Assembly (NCBI GenBank): GCA_023253615.1
Contig: JALRFZ010000107.1
Span: 1-6,265 of the forward strand
Length of the DNA stretch: 6,265 bases
Reading direction: 5' to 3'
DNA from: Verrucomicrobiales bacterium
GTDB lineage: Bacteria > Verrucomicrobiota > Verrucomicrobiia > Verrucomicrobiales > DEV007
Shown here: positions 1 to 5,931 of the stretch, piece after piece
Layout of the letters: each line of letters starts with the position of its first letter
How positions within the stretch are numbered: the stretch's first letter is position 1
Translations under genes and position numbers: made by a program
The notes under the pieces: generated by a model
Seen by the model: only the letters and a program-made list of their open reading frames with translations
Told to the model about the DNA's origin: nothing
The model's database searches: none

Positions 1-1
1 G

Positions 2-259
2 ACCCTCGTCACGATCATCCCCTTCAGCGTCGTCGGCATCATCACCTCGCTCACCGCCCTCGCCTTCGTCGGTTTCGGCCTGCCCGAGACCTACGCGCAG
101 TGGGGCGTGCTCTTCGACGACGGGCTCAACCACCTCTCCGCCGGGTGGATCACGATCTCGATGTTCGCCATCATGGTGATCATCCTCCTCCTCGTCACCT
201 TTGTCGGCGAGGCCCTCCGCGAGGCCTTCGATCCCAAGAAATTCACCACCTACCAGTGA
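2..259 (+). CDS. yejE: Peptide ABC transporter permease, YejE-like, C-terminal fragment
   Basis: This is the last 85 residues of an inner-membrane permease; the start lies outside the window. Two hydrophobic stretches are visible. The first runs from the window edge through SLTALAFVGFGLP; the second begins at WITISMFAIM and ends in the cytoplasmic tail VGEALREAFDPKK. The LTAL-FVGFGLP block and the GEALREAFDPK tail are typical of YejE, the OppC/DppC-type permease of the Yej peptide importer; the residues between the helices are the usual periplasmic segment. With a YejB-type partner (presumably upstream, not seen) it would form the membrane channel fed by the binding protein encoded at 894. 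The conserved EAA loop that contacts the ATPase lies upstream of the window. The family is clear; the choice of YejE over another OppC-like permease is inferred from the tail and from the YejA-like gene downstream. Confidence 0.85.
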   Translation, partial: TLVTIIPFSVVGIITSLTALAFVGFGLPETYAQWGVLFDDGLNHLSAGWITISMFAIMVIILLLVTFVGEALREAFDPKKFTTYQ

Positions 260-279
260 GAATGCGTTAGATTTCCCAG

Positions 280-528
280 ATGAACGTGACCATTCCGGAT
301 CCCCTCGCCGAGGAGGCGGGAATCGACGAGAAGACCGCCCTCCTGGAGCTCGCCTTCGCCCTCTACGCGCAGGAGCGGCTTTCTCCCGCCCGGGTCAGGA
401 AAATGGCTGGAATCGGATTTTATGAATTCGAACGGATCGCGCTGGAACGGGGACTCCCGACCAACACCCTCACGGACGAGTCGTGGGAGACGGAACTACA
501 AACCCTCAAGGACCTCGGACGCCTGTGA
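280..528 (+). CDS. UPF0175 family antitoxin
   Basis: This 82-residue protein fits the UPF0175 family, small antitoxins usually encoded just upstream of DUF3368/PIN toxins. It has the expected layout: a short N-terminal strand (VTIPDPLAEEAG), a helix (TALLELAFALYAQERL), then a helix-turn-helix-like stretch (LSPARVRKMAGIGFYEFERI) followed by ALERGLPTN and an acidic tail that would bind the toxin. It starts 20 bases after the permease stop with no obvious Shine-Dalgarno, so it may be read as part of the transporter transcript. Its last codon overlaps the GTG start of the toxin remnant by four bases (GTGA), the usual coupling of such pairs. The frame is full length and undamaged although its partner is broken. 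Family assignment is confident; DNA binding and autoregulation are inferred from the family type. Confidence 0.85.
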   Translation: MNVTIPDPLAEEAGIDEKTALLELAFALYAQERLSPARVRKMAGIGFYEFERIALERGLPTNTLTDESWETELQTLKDLGRL

Positions 529-855
529 TCGTCGTATCCGACACCTCGTCCATCAACTATCTCACCTTGATGGGACTTCATGAATTGCTGCCAGCGCTGT
601 TCGGAGAGGTGGTGATTCCTCCGACCGTCGCCCGCGAGCTCGCCGCGGGTGCCACAATCCACCCCGCCATCGGCGCCACCCTGAAGTCGGAATGGCTTCT
701 CGTCAGAAACCTCGTCGGCACCGGCCTGCCGGAGGACGCGCCGCAGCTCCCTCGTCGGGCCGATTGCTCCACTCATCGACCGGCTGACCGGGGATTTGGG
801 ATTTCGCGCCAGTCCAAGGATCATCAGCAGCGTGCTCAGGTCCGCCGGAGAATAG
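525..855 (+). pseudogene. Decayed DUF3368 / PIN-domain toxin, internal deletion with frameshift
   Basis: The GTG at 525, inside the antitoxin stop, opens a PIN-type RNase toxin: IVVSDTSSINYLTLMGL, then LFGEVVIPPTVARELAAG, with the acidic residues D6 and E38 expected in the metal-binding site. From about residue 65 the family pattern is lost, and this frame runs on as arginine-rich nonsense to 863. In the +1 frame the normal DUF3368 C-terminus appears: GPIAPLIDRLTGDLGFR (about 760-810), then SVLRSAGE and a TAG at 853-855. The central region, normally carrying the GEAEAIALA-like helix and the LLIDD-like strand with the remaining acidic residues, is absent. About 110 residues are recoverable against roughly 155-170 in the family, so I infer a deletion of some 150-180 bases, not a multiple of three, near 735-750. 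The product should be inactive. A sequencing error would not explain the missing middle. Confidence 0.8.
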
Positions 856-893
856 ATCCATAAAGTTGCCCCCCCAACCCTACCCAGTCCATC

Positions 894-2948
894 GTGAAGA
901 CGATTTCCTCCATTCTCGCGGGTTTCCTTGTGCTGGGTACGGTTGCGGCTTACGCCTCCAACTTCCCGCCCTACGACGGGACCGCCGAGCGCGACGCCTT
1001 CTGGGAATTCCACAACCAGCGCGTCGTCGGGCAATTGCAGACCCGGGAAAAGCAACTCGCCGACGATCTCGCCAAAGCCACCGACGAGGCGGCGAAGGCC
1101 CCGCTCAGGACCGAGCTCGACCGCGTCAGGGCCCGCCTCGCGAAACCCGAATTCTTCACCTTCGCCACCCCCGCCGACCTCCCCGGAGACCTCGTCTGGG
1201 AAAACGGTCTAACCGAACCCGAAATCGGCGATCCGCAGGCGAAGAAAGGCGGCACCTTCAACGGCTACATCCCCTCCTTTCCGCCGACCATCCGCGTCCT
1301 CGGAGAAAACTCGAACAACGCCTTCCGGGGCTACCATTACGACGACATCGAGATGGGATTCGTCGGACTGCATCCCGAGACAGGCGCCGTCATTCCGAGT
1401 CTCGCCAAAGAGTGGGCCGTCTCCCCCGACAGCCGCACCGTCTACTACCGCATCGATCCTGACGCGAAATACTCCGACGGCGTCCCCGTGGAGGCCGACG
1501 ACTGGTTCAACACCTTCTACATGCAGCTTTCGGAGTATCCGCAGAACCCGTTCGGCAACGAATGGTATTCCTCCCAATACACCAACATCACCCGCTACGA
1601 TTCCCACACCCTCTCCGTCACCCTCGCCGAGCCGAAGGCCCTTGCGCCCTACTGGACGAGCCTGACACCGATGCCGCGGCACTTCTACCGCGAATTCGGC
1701 CCCGACTTCGAGAGCCGCTACCAGTGGCGCTCCCGCCCCACCACCGGCGCCTACGCCATCCTCGGGGGCGATCTCAAGTTCGGGCGCAGCGTCACCCTCA
1801 CCCGGGTGAAGGACTGGTGGGCGCGCGACAAGCCCTTCAGCCGCCACCGCTACAATCCCGACCGCCTCGTCTACCGCGTCGTGCGCCTGCCGGAAAAAGC
1901 CCTCGAACTCTTTTTCCAGGGCAGCCTCGACACCTTCCTCGTCGGCGATCCGACCCACTGGTACGAGCGACTCGAGATCCCCCAGGTCCACGACGGCTAC
2001 ATCCACAAGGCCAAGTTCTACAACATCTGGCCCAGCTCCTCCGCCGGACTCTATCTCAACACCGCCGTCGCCCCGCTCGACAACCGCGACGTCCGCATCG
2101 GCGTGAGTCATGCGATGAACTACCAGAAGGTGATCGACTTCGATCTGCGCGGCGACTACCGGCGGCTCAACGCCTTTTCCGAGGGTTACCCCCTCCTCGG
2201 CAATCCGCCGATCACGGCCCGCGAATTCTCTCCCGAGAAAGCCCGCGCCGCCTTTGCCGCAGCCGGTTATGCGAAAGCGGGACCCGACGGAGTGCTCGTC
2301 AACGACAAGGGAGAACGTCTCGTCATCACCATCACCCACCGCAAGGCCCCGGTGATCGACAAATACATGGCCCGCCTCCGCGAAGAGGCGCTCAAGTGCG
2401 GGCTCGAAGTGCGCCTCGAGAGCATGGACGGATCCGCCGCCTTCCAAAAAGCCGGCCAGAAACAACATCAGGCCGTGCAGGTCGCCTGGGGCACGTCCCC
2501 CCCCTTCCCCGACCACTACCAGCATTTCCACGGCAAGGACGCCTACCTCGAGGACGGCAAAACCCCGAAACCGAACACGAACAACTTGACCAGCTTTTCC
2601 GATCCGCGCATGGACGCTCTCTGCGAGGCCCAGCGCAAGGCCACCACCGTCGAGGAATACAAGCGCACCGTCTTCGAGGCCGACCGGATCGTCCACGACG
2701 AAGCCATCTGGGTGCCCGGTTTCGACCAGAACTTCTACTGGGTCGCCTCCTGGCGCTGGGTGAAATGGCCGCCCGGATTCAACGTCTCCGTCAGCCAGGA
2801 TCCCTATCAAAACCACGTCCTCTGGATCGATGAAGCCGCCAAGGAAGAGACCCTCGGGGCGATGCGCTCCGGCAAGACCTTCCCCGAGACCGACGAGGTC
2901 TTCGACCGGAATCTCAAATCCATTTCCAAAAACGGAGGCGCCAAGTGA
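894..2948 (+). CDS. yejA: Peptide ABC transporter substrate-binding protein, YejA-like (SBP family 5)
   Basis: This 684-residue secreted protein would bind peptides outside the inner membrane and hand them to the YejB/YejE-type permeases. It starts at GTG 894: the codon is followed by a signal peptide (KT, hydrophobic run ISSILAGFLVLGTVAA, likely cleavage after AYA at residue 21). Residues about 30-84 form a charged helical, possibly coiled-coil segment (EKQLADDLAKATDEAAKAPL). The SBP_bac_5 domain begins near the KKGGT motif (117-121). Other family features are LAKEWAVSPDSRTVYYRI, YSDGVPVEADDW, and a DWWARDKPFSRHRYNPDRL block that closely resembles the YejA type. Length exceeds the ~600 residues of E. 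coli YejA mainly through the N-terminal helix. No lipobox cysteine is present, so it is probably soluble, not a lipoprotein. I see no Shine-Dalgarno before the GTG. The stop overlaps the next start. Confidence 0.9.
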   Translation: MKTISSILAGFLVLGTVAAYASNFPPYDGTAERDAFWEFHNQRVVGQLQTREKQLADDLAKATDEAAKAPLRTELDRVRARLAKPEFFTFATPADLPGDLVWENGLTEPEIGDPQAKKGGTFNGYIPSFPPTIRVLGENSNNAFRGYHYDDIEMGFVGLHPETGAVIPSLAKEWAVSPDSRTVYYRIDPDAKYSDGVPVEADDWFNTFYMQLSEYPQNPFGNEWYSSQYTNITRYDSHTLSVTLAEPKALAPYWTSLTPMPRHFYREFGPDFESRYQWRSRPTTGAYAILGGDLKFGRSVTLTRVKDWWARDKPFSRHRYNPDRLVYRVVRLPEKALELFFQGSLDTFLVGDPTHWYERLEIPQVHDGYIHKAKFYNIWPSSSAGLYLNTAVAPLDNRDVRIGVSHAMNYQKVIDFDLRGDYRRLNAFSEGYPLLGNPPITAREFSPEKARAAFAAAGYAKAGPDGVLVNDKGERLVITITHRKAPVIDKYMARLREEALKCGLEVRLESMDGSAAFQKAGQKQHQAVQVAWGTSPPFPDHYQHFHGKDAYLEDGKTPKPNTNNLTSFSDPRMDALCEAQRKATTVEEYKRTVFEADRIVHDEAIWVPGFDQNFYWVASWRWVKWPPGFNVSVSQDPYQNHVLWIDEAAKEETLGAMRSGKTFPETDEVFDRNLKSISKNGGAK
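2934..2938 (+). promoter_or_regulatory. Shine-Dalgarno for the first ATPase
   Basis: GGAGG lies within the last codons of the binding-protein gene, nine bases before ATG 2948 and six before an in-frame GTG at 2945. It supports initiation here even though the encoded N-terminus is unusually long, and it does not decide between the two adjacent starts. Confidence 0.6.
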
Positions 2949-4036
2949 TGAAGTATTACTCTATCGACCGCAAAACGCTTCGGAATCTCGGCCTCAGGTC
3001 GGAACGGAAATCGCCTTCTCGCTGCGTTACCCAGACTGAGGAAAATTTTTTCTTCCAAGACCTCCTCGAAGTCCGCGACCTGCGAGTCGGATTCCAGACC
3101 GACCACGGTCTCCTCGTAGCCGTCGATGACGTCGATCTCACCCTCGGGCGCGGCCGGATGCTCGGCCTCGTCGGTGAGTCCGGCTGCGGCAAGAGCGTCA
3201 CCGCCCGCGCCATCATGCGCCTGCTCGAACAGCCCTCCGGCCGCGTCCTCCGGGGCGAGGTGAGGCTCGAAGGCCGCGACCTTCTCCCCTTGCCGCTCGA
3301 GGCCATGCGGAAAGTCCGCGGCAAGGAAATCGCGATGATTTTCCAGGAGCCGATGACCGCCCTCAACCCCGTGCACCGGGTCGGCCGCCAGATCGTCGAG
3401 AATCTCCTCCTCCACGAAGACCTCACGCCTTCCGCCGCCTTGAAGCGCGCCGTCGAGCTGATGGAATGGGTCGGCATCCCCGCCCCCGACCAACGCGTCA
3501 ACGACTACCCCCACCAGCTCAGCGGAGGGATGCGGCAGCGCGTCATGATCGCGATGGCCCTCTCCTGCAATCCGCGGATCCTCATCGCCGACGAACCCAC
3601 CACCGCCCTCGATGTCACCGTCCAGGCGCAGATCCTCGATTTGATCAAGCGGCTCCAGCGCGAGACAGGCATGGCCGTCATCCTCATCACCCACGATCTC
3701 GCCGTCGTCGCCGAGACCTGCGACGAACTCGCCGTGATGTACGCCGGCCGCATCGTCGAACGCGGCCCCGTCGAATCGATCTTCCATTCCCCCCTCCATC
3801 CCTACACCCGGGGATTGATGGACTGCCTGCCGCGGCTCGAACACCCGCCCAAGACCATGCTGCCCATCATTCCCGGGATGGTGCCCGCCCTGCGCGACCT
3901 CCCCGCCGGCTGCCGCTTCGCCGCCCGCTGCCCCAACGCCCACGACGATTCCGTCCTCGCGGAACGCCAGCCGTGGAAGGATTGCGGCGGGGGCCATGGC
4001 GTCGAGGCCTGCGCCTGTTTCGCCTCCACCCTCTGA
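2948..4036 (+). CDS. Peptide ABC transporter ATP-binding protein, DppD/YejF N-half type
   Basis: This complete 362-residue cytoplasmic ATPase would power the importer, paired with the ATPase starting at 4043. Every nucleotide-binding motif is present: Walker A GESGCGKS (76-83), Q-loop FQEP (Q133), signature LSGGMRQR (191-198), Walker B ILIADEP (211-217) and the H-loop histidine (ITHD, H249). The oligopeptide-type C-terminal extension follows ([14 protein letters not shown], then [12 protein letters not shown] and later cysteines in DCGGG and EACAC); in some DppD homologues such cysteines hold an iron-sulfur cluster. E. coli YejF carries both ATPase halves in one chain, whereas here they are separate genes. 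The start overlaps the binding-protein stop (TGATG); GTG 2945 is an equally possible start. The core domain begins only at LLEVRDL (about residue 39), so the first ~38 residues are an atypical, lysine- and serine-rich extension. No alternative ATG, GTG or TTG lies in frame between it and the core. Confidence 0.93.
   Translation: MKYYSIDRKTLRNLGLRSERKSPSRCVTQTEENFFFQDLLEVRDLRVGFQTDHGLLVAVDDVDLTLGRGRMLGLVGESGCGKSVTARAIMRLLEQPSGRVLRGEVRLEGRDLLPLPLEAMRKVRGKEIAMIFQEPMTALNPVHRVGRQIVENLLLHEDLTPSAALKRAVELMEWVGIPAPDQRVNDYPHQLSGGMRQRVMIAMALSCNPRILIADEPTTALDVTVQAQILDLIKRLQRETGMAVILITHDLAVVAETCDELAVMYAGRIVERGPVESIFHSPLHPYTRGLMDCLPRLEHPPKTMLPIIPGMVPALRDLPAGCRFAARCPNAHDDSVLAERQPWKDCGGGHGVEACACFASTL
2992..3041 (+). 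other. Imperfect hairpin followed by a T-run, inside the start of the ATPase gene
   Basis: The arm 2992-3006 (CCTCAGGTCGGAACG) can pair with 3025-3041 (CGTTACCCAGACTGAGG). It forms about 14 base pairs in four blocks (6, 2, 2, 4), with one- or two-base bulges and an 18-base loop. It is followed directly by AAAA and six T residues (3046-3051). The structure lies in the region that codes for the ATPase's atypical N-terminal extension. It could be a partial transcription terminator or an RNA-stabilising hairpin between the binding-protein gene and the ATPase genes, as known for the REP hairpins between malE and malF. The stem is weak and bulged, so it may be chance in GC-rich DNA. Confidence 0.3.
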
Positions 4037-4042
4037 TCTCCC

Positions 4043-5437
4043 ATGGCTCTCCTCACCGTCGAAAACCTGAAGATGTACTACCCGGTGCGGGGTGGCGTCT
4101 TCCATCGCACCCGCGCCGTGTGCAAGGCGGTCGATGGAGTCGGTTTTTCCCTCGAACCCGGCGAGACCCTCGGTCTCGTCGGCGAGAGCGGCTGTGGCAA
4201 ATCCACCGTCGCCAAATCCGTCGTGCGCCTCCTCAAACCCACCGCCGGGCGCGTCGTCTTCGAAGGCAACGACATCACCCGCTCCGGCGCCGGAGAGCTC
4301 CGCACCTTCCGTCGGGAAATGCAGATGGTCTTCCAGGATCCCGCCGAATCGCTCAATCCGCGGCACACCGTCGGCCAGATCCTCGAAGAGCCCTTCGTCA
4401 TCCAGAAAATCGGCACCCGCAACGAGCGCGGGGAATGGGCCGCCGATTTGCTGCGCCGCGTCGGGTTGCCCGCAGATGCCCTCGGTCGATATCCTTTCGA
4501 GTTCTCCGGCGGCCAGCGCCAGCGCATCGGCATCGCCCGCGCCCTCGCCCTCTGGCACGGATTCACCCCGGCGCTCGGCCTGTCCGCCCTGGTGCTGGCC
4601 GGCGGGTTCGGGCTCTGGTGGATCACCCGACCGGCCACACGGGAGGCGGACGCTCCCCGGAGCGCATCGACCGTCGCCTACGACCGGGCCTACGAGACCC
4701 TGCTGTCGGGTTCCCGGCGCATCACCGGACTCACCCAGAGCGGGTCGCTGCCGCTCTACCTCGGCATCGTCCTGCTCAGCCTGGCGACGGCCACCGGCGC
4801 CGCACTGGCGGTCGACCGCGGCCTGCTCGACGTCAGTTCGTTCCCGATCGCGAACTCCCCCCTGGAGGTGGCGATCTGCCTGGTCACGGCGCTGAGCAGC
4901 CTGGGGGTGATCCTCGCCCGACAGCGGTTCGGGGCCGCGCTCGCCCTGGGCGGCAGCGGCTACCTCCTGGCGCTCGTGTTCCTGCTCCAGGGTGCGCCGG
5001 ACCTGGCCGTGACCCAGTTCCTGGTCGAGACGGTCACCGTGGCCGTGTACGTCCTGGTCCTGGCCAGGCTGCCGCAGCGGTTCTCCCCCGCCCCGGCGTG
5101 GGCACCGCTCTGGGTCCGGATCGCCCTCTCGGTCGTCGTGGGCGTGTCGGTGGCCGGGTTCGCCCTGCACGCTTCCACGGCCCGGCAGGGGCCCTCGGTC
5201 GCCGAGGAGTACCTCCGACGCTCCGAGCCCGAGGCCGGCGGCCGCAACGTGGTGAACGTGATCCTCGTGGACTTCCGAGGGTTCGACACCCTCGGCGAGA
5301 TCACCGTGCTGGCGATCGCCGGGGCGGGCGTGGTCAACCTGGTCGCAGCCGCCCGTCGTGAACAGCGCCGCAAGCACCTCGACGACGGGACCGACGTCGA
5401 GGACCTGTCCGGTCGCTCACCGGAGGTCTGGAGGTGA
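4043..5437 (+). CDS. Chimeric frame: DppF-type ATPase N-terminal half joined to MrpA C-terminal part
   Basis: Residues 1-170 are a peptide-importer ATPase of DppF/OppF type: LLTVENLKMYYPVRGGVF, Walker A GESGCGKS (47-54), Q-loop FQDP (Q98), ESLNPRHTVG, and signature FSGGQRQR (154-161) followed by IGIARALAL. Where Walker B should follow, the sequence becomes WHGFTPALGLSAL, a segment from late in MrpA. The remaining ~294 residues match the MrpA C-terminus: about seven membrane segments (near 173-193, 236-256, 274-292, 297-316, 321-343, 359-377, 421-438), GAPDLAVTQFLVET (317-330) and NVILVDFRGFDTLGE (405-419). MrpA is the large proton-channel subunit of the Mrp Na+/H+ antiporter; its first ~480 residues are absent. 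The ATPase lacks Walker B, D-loop and H-loop. The frame starts six bases after the previous gene with no Shine-Dalgarno and ends in a GTGA overlap with mrpB. I infer two gene fragments joined, most likely by misassembly. Confidence 0.85.
   Translation: MALLTVENLKMYYPVRGGVFHRTRAVCKAVDGVGFSLEPGETLGLVGESGCGKSTVAKSVVRLLKPTAGRVVFEGNDITRSGAGELRTFRREMQMVFQDPAESLNPRHTVGQILEEPFVIQKIGTRNERGEWAADLLRRVGLPADALGRYPFEFSGGQRQRIGIARALALWHGFTPALGLSALVLAGGFGLWWITRPATREADAPRSASTVAYDRAYETLLSGSRRITGLTQSGSLPLYLGIVLLSLATATGAALAVDRGLLDVSSFPIANSPLEVAICLVTALSSLGVILARQRFGAALALGGSGYLLALVFLLQGAPDLAVTQFLVETVTVAVYVLVLARLPQRFSPAPAWAPLWVRIALSVVVGVSVAGFALHASTARQGPSVAEEYLRRSEPEAGGRNVVNVILVDFRGFDTLGEITVLAIAGAGVVNLVAAARREQRRKHLDDGTDVEDLSGRSPEVWR
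4541..4560. other. Breakpoint between the peptide-importer operon and the Mrp operon
   Basis: Homology to the ABC ATPase is convincing up to the codons for ALAL (4541-4552). Homology to MrpA is convincing from W171 (TGG at 4553). The joining bases GCCCTCGCCCTCTGGCACGG are low in complexity (CTCGCCCTC) and could be shared by both parents, which is what a short-overlap misassembly or microhomology recombination would use. I see no insertion-sequence end, integrase site or target duplication around it. The exact base cannot be fixed without the two parental sequences. Confidence 0.8.
5422..5426 (+). promoter_or_regulatory. Shine-Dalgarno for mrpB
   Basis: GGAGG sits in the last codons of the MrpA frame, seven bases before GTG 5434. 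It supports the GTG as the mrpB start and suggests translational coupling through the GTGA overlap. Confidence 0.75.
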
Positions 5438-5931
5438 CGCCACGACCGAACACCACCGCCTCGACGATCCTGTCGACCACCGTCGCCGGCCTCACCCCCG
5501 TGCTGGGGCTGGTCGCCGTCTACGTCACGTTCCGGGGTCACAACGCCCCCGGTGGCGGGTTCGCCGGAGGACTGATCGTCGGGATCATCCTCGTCCTCCG
5601 CTACCTCACCGATGGGCCGGACGCGCTCCGCCGACTCCCGGTCGACCCCGTCGTGCTGATCGGGGTGGGGCTGGGGGTGGCGGTGCTGACCGGCATGGCG
5701 CCGTTGGTCGTCGGCGGCTCGTTCCTGGAGTCGGCGATCTGGAAGTTCGACGTCCCCCTGATCGGGACGGTCAAGGTCGTGTCGTCGGCGATCTTCGACC
5801 TCGGGGTGTTCGTGCTGGTGTCGGGAGTGGTCGCGGCGATCCTCGTCGCGCTCTCCGAGGCCGACGACGAGGCGCTCCGGGGCCGGGCCGGACCGGGCAA
5901 CCGATCCGAGACGCCGGAGGTCGACCGGTGA
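5434..5931 (+). CDS. mrpB: Na+/H+ antiporter subunit MrpB (MnhB)
   Basis: This complete 165-residue membrane protein is the MrpB subunit of the multisubunit Mrp/Mnh cation-proton antiporter, which exchanges cytoplasmic Na+ for external protons. The family hallmark RGHNAPGGGFAGG occupies residues 34-46. A second conserved stretch, GTVKVVSSAIFDLGVFVLVSG, lies at 111-131. Four membrane segments are visible, near residues 12-33, 43-58, 73-93 and 115-140, matching the four-helix MrpB fold. The charged tail (SEADDEALRGRAGPG onward) is cytoplasmic or disordered and makes this protein somewhat longer than the ~140 residues common in the family. It starts at GTG 5434 inside the MrpA stop (GTGA) with GGAGG seven bases upstream, and its own stop overlaps the mrpC start in the same way. 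Order mrpA-mrpB-mrpC is the standard Mrp operon order. Codon use is actinobacterial in style. Confidence 0.93.
   Translation: MTPRPNTTASTILSTTVAGLTPVLGLVAVYVTFRGHNAPGGGFAGGLIVGIILVLRYLTDGPDALRRLPVDPVVLIGVGLGVAVLTGMAPLVVGGSFLESAIWKFDVPLIGTVKVVSSAIFDLGVFVLVSGVVAAILVALSEADDEALRGRAGPGNRSETPEVDR
5916..5920 (+). promoter_or_regulatory. Shine-Dalgarno for mrpC
   Basis: GGAGG lies seven bases before GTG 5928, the same spacing as upstream of mrpB. It fixes the GTG overlapping the mrpB stop as the mrpC start. Confidence 0.75.

Noticed and set aside
201..425. 74-codon plus-strand frame overlapping the permease end and the antitoxin
   Set aside because: It is Pro/Arg/Ser-rich shadow sequence in the wrong frame for both neighbouring genes, and both of those have clear family matches.
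869..875. Run of seven C before the binding-protein gene
   Set aside because: It lies in non-coding sequence, and nothing shows it acts as a phase-variation tract. At seven bases in GC-rich DNA it is unremarkable.
856..893. Promoter or terminator in the 38-base gap before the binding-protein gene
   Set aside because: I see no credible -35/-10 pair, hairpin with T-run or Shine-Dalgarno, so nothing is annotated.
420..1055. 211-codon minus-strand frame across the toxin remnant region
   Set aside because: I considered it as the reason for the gap in the plus-strand genes, but the plus strand carries the two toxin pieces there and the minus frame resembles nothing I know.
1209..2816. 535-codon open frame on the minus strand
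   Set aside because: It is fully antisense to the YejA-like gene, which has a signal peptide and family motifs. The minus frame shows only Gly/Val/Asp-rich shadow sequence with no recognisable domain.
4500..4620. Transposon or integration site as the cause of the fusion
   Set aside because: No inverted repeats, target duplication, tRNA end or recombinase gene is visible near the breakpoint.
3466..5361. 631-codon open frame on the plus strand in a second frame
   Set aside because: It is an Arg/Pro-rich shadow overlapping both ATPases and the MrpA segment, and it also crosses the junction.
2807..5377. Very long (856-codon) open frame on the minus strand
   Set aside because: It lies opposite well-supported genes and runs straight through the junction between two unrelated operons. 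Its composition (Asp, Gly, Glu, His rich, low complexity) is that of the reverse complement of GC-rich coding DNA.
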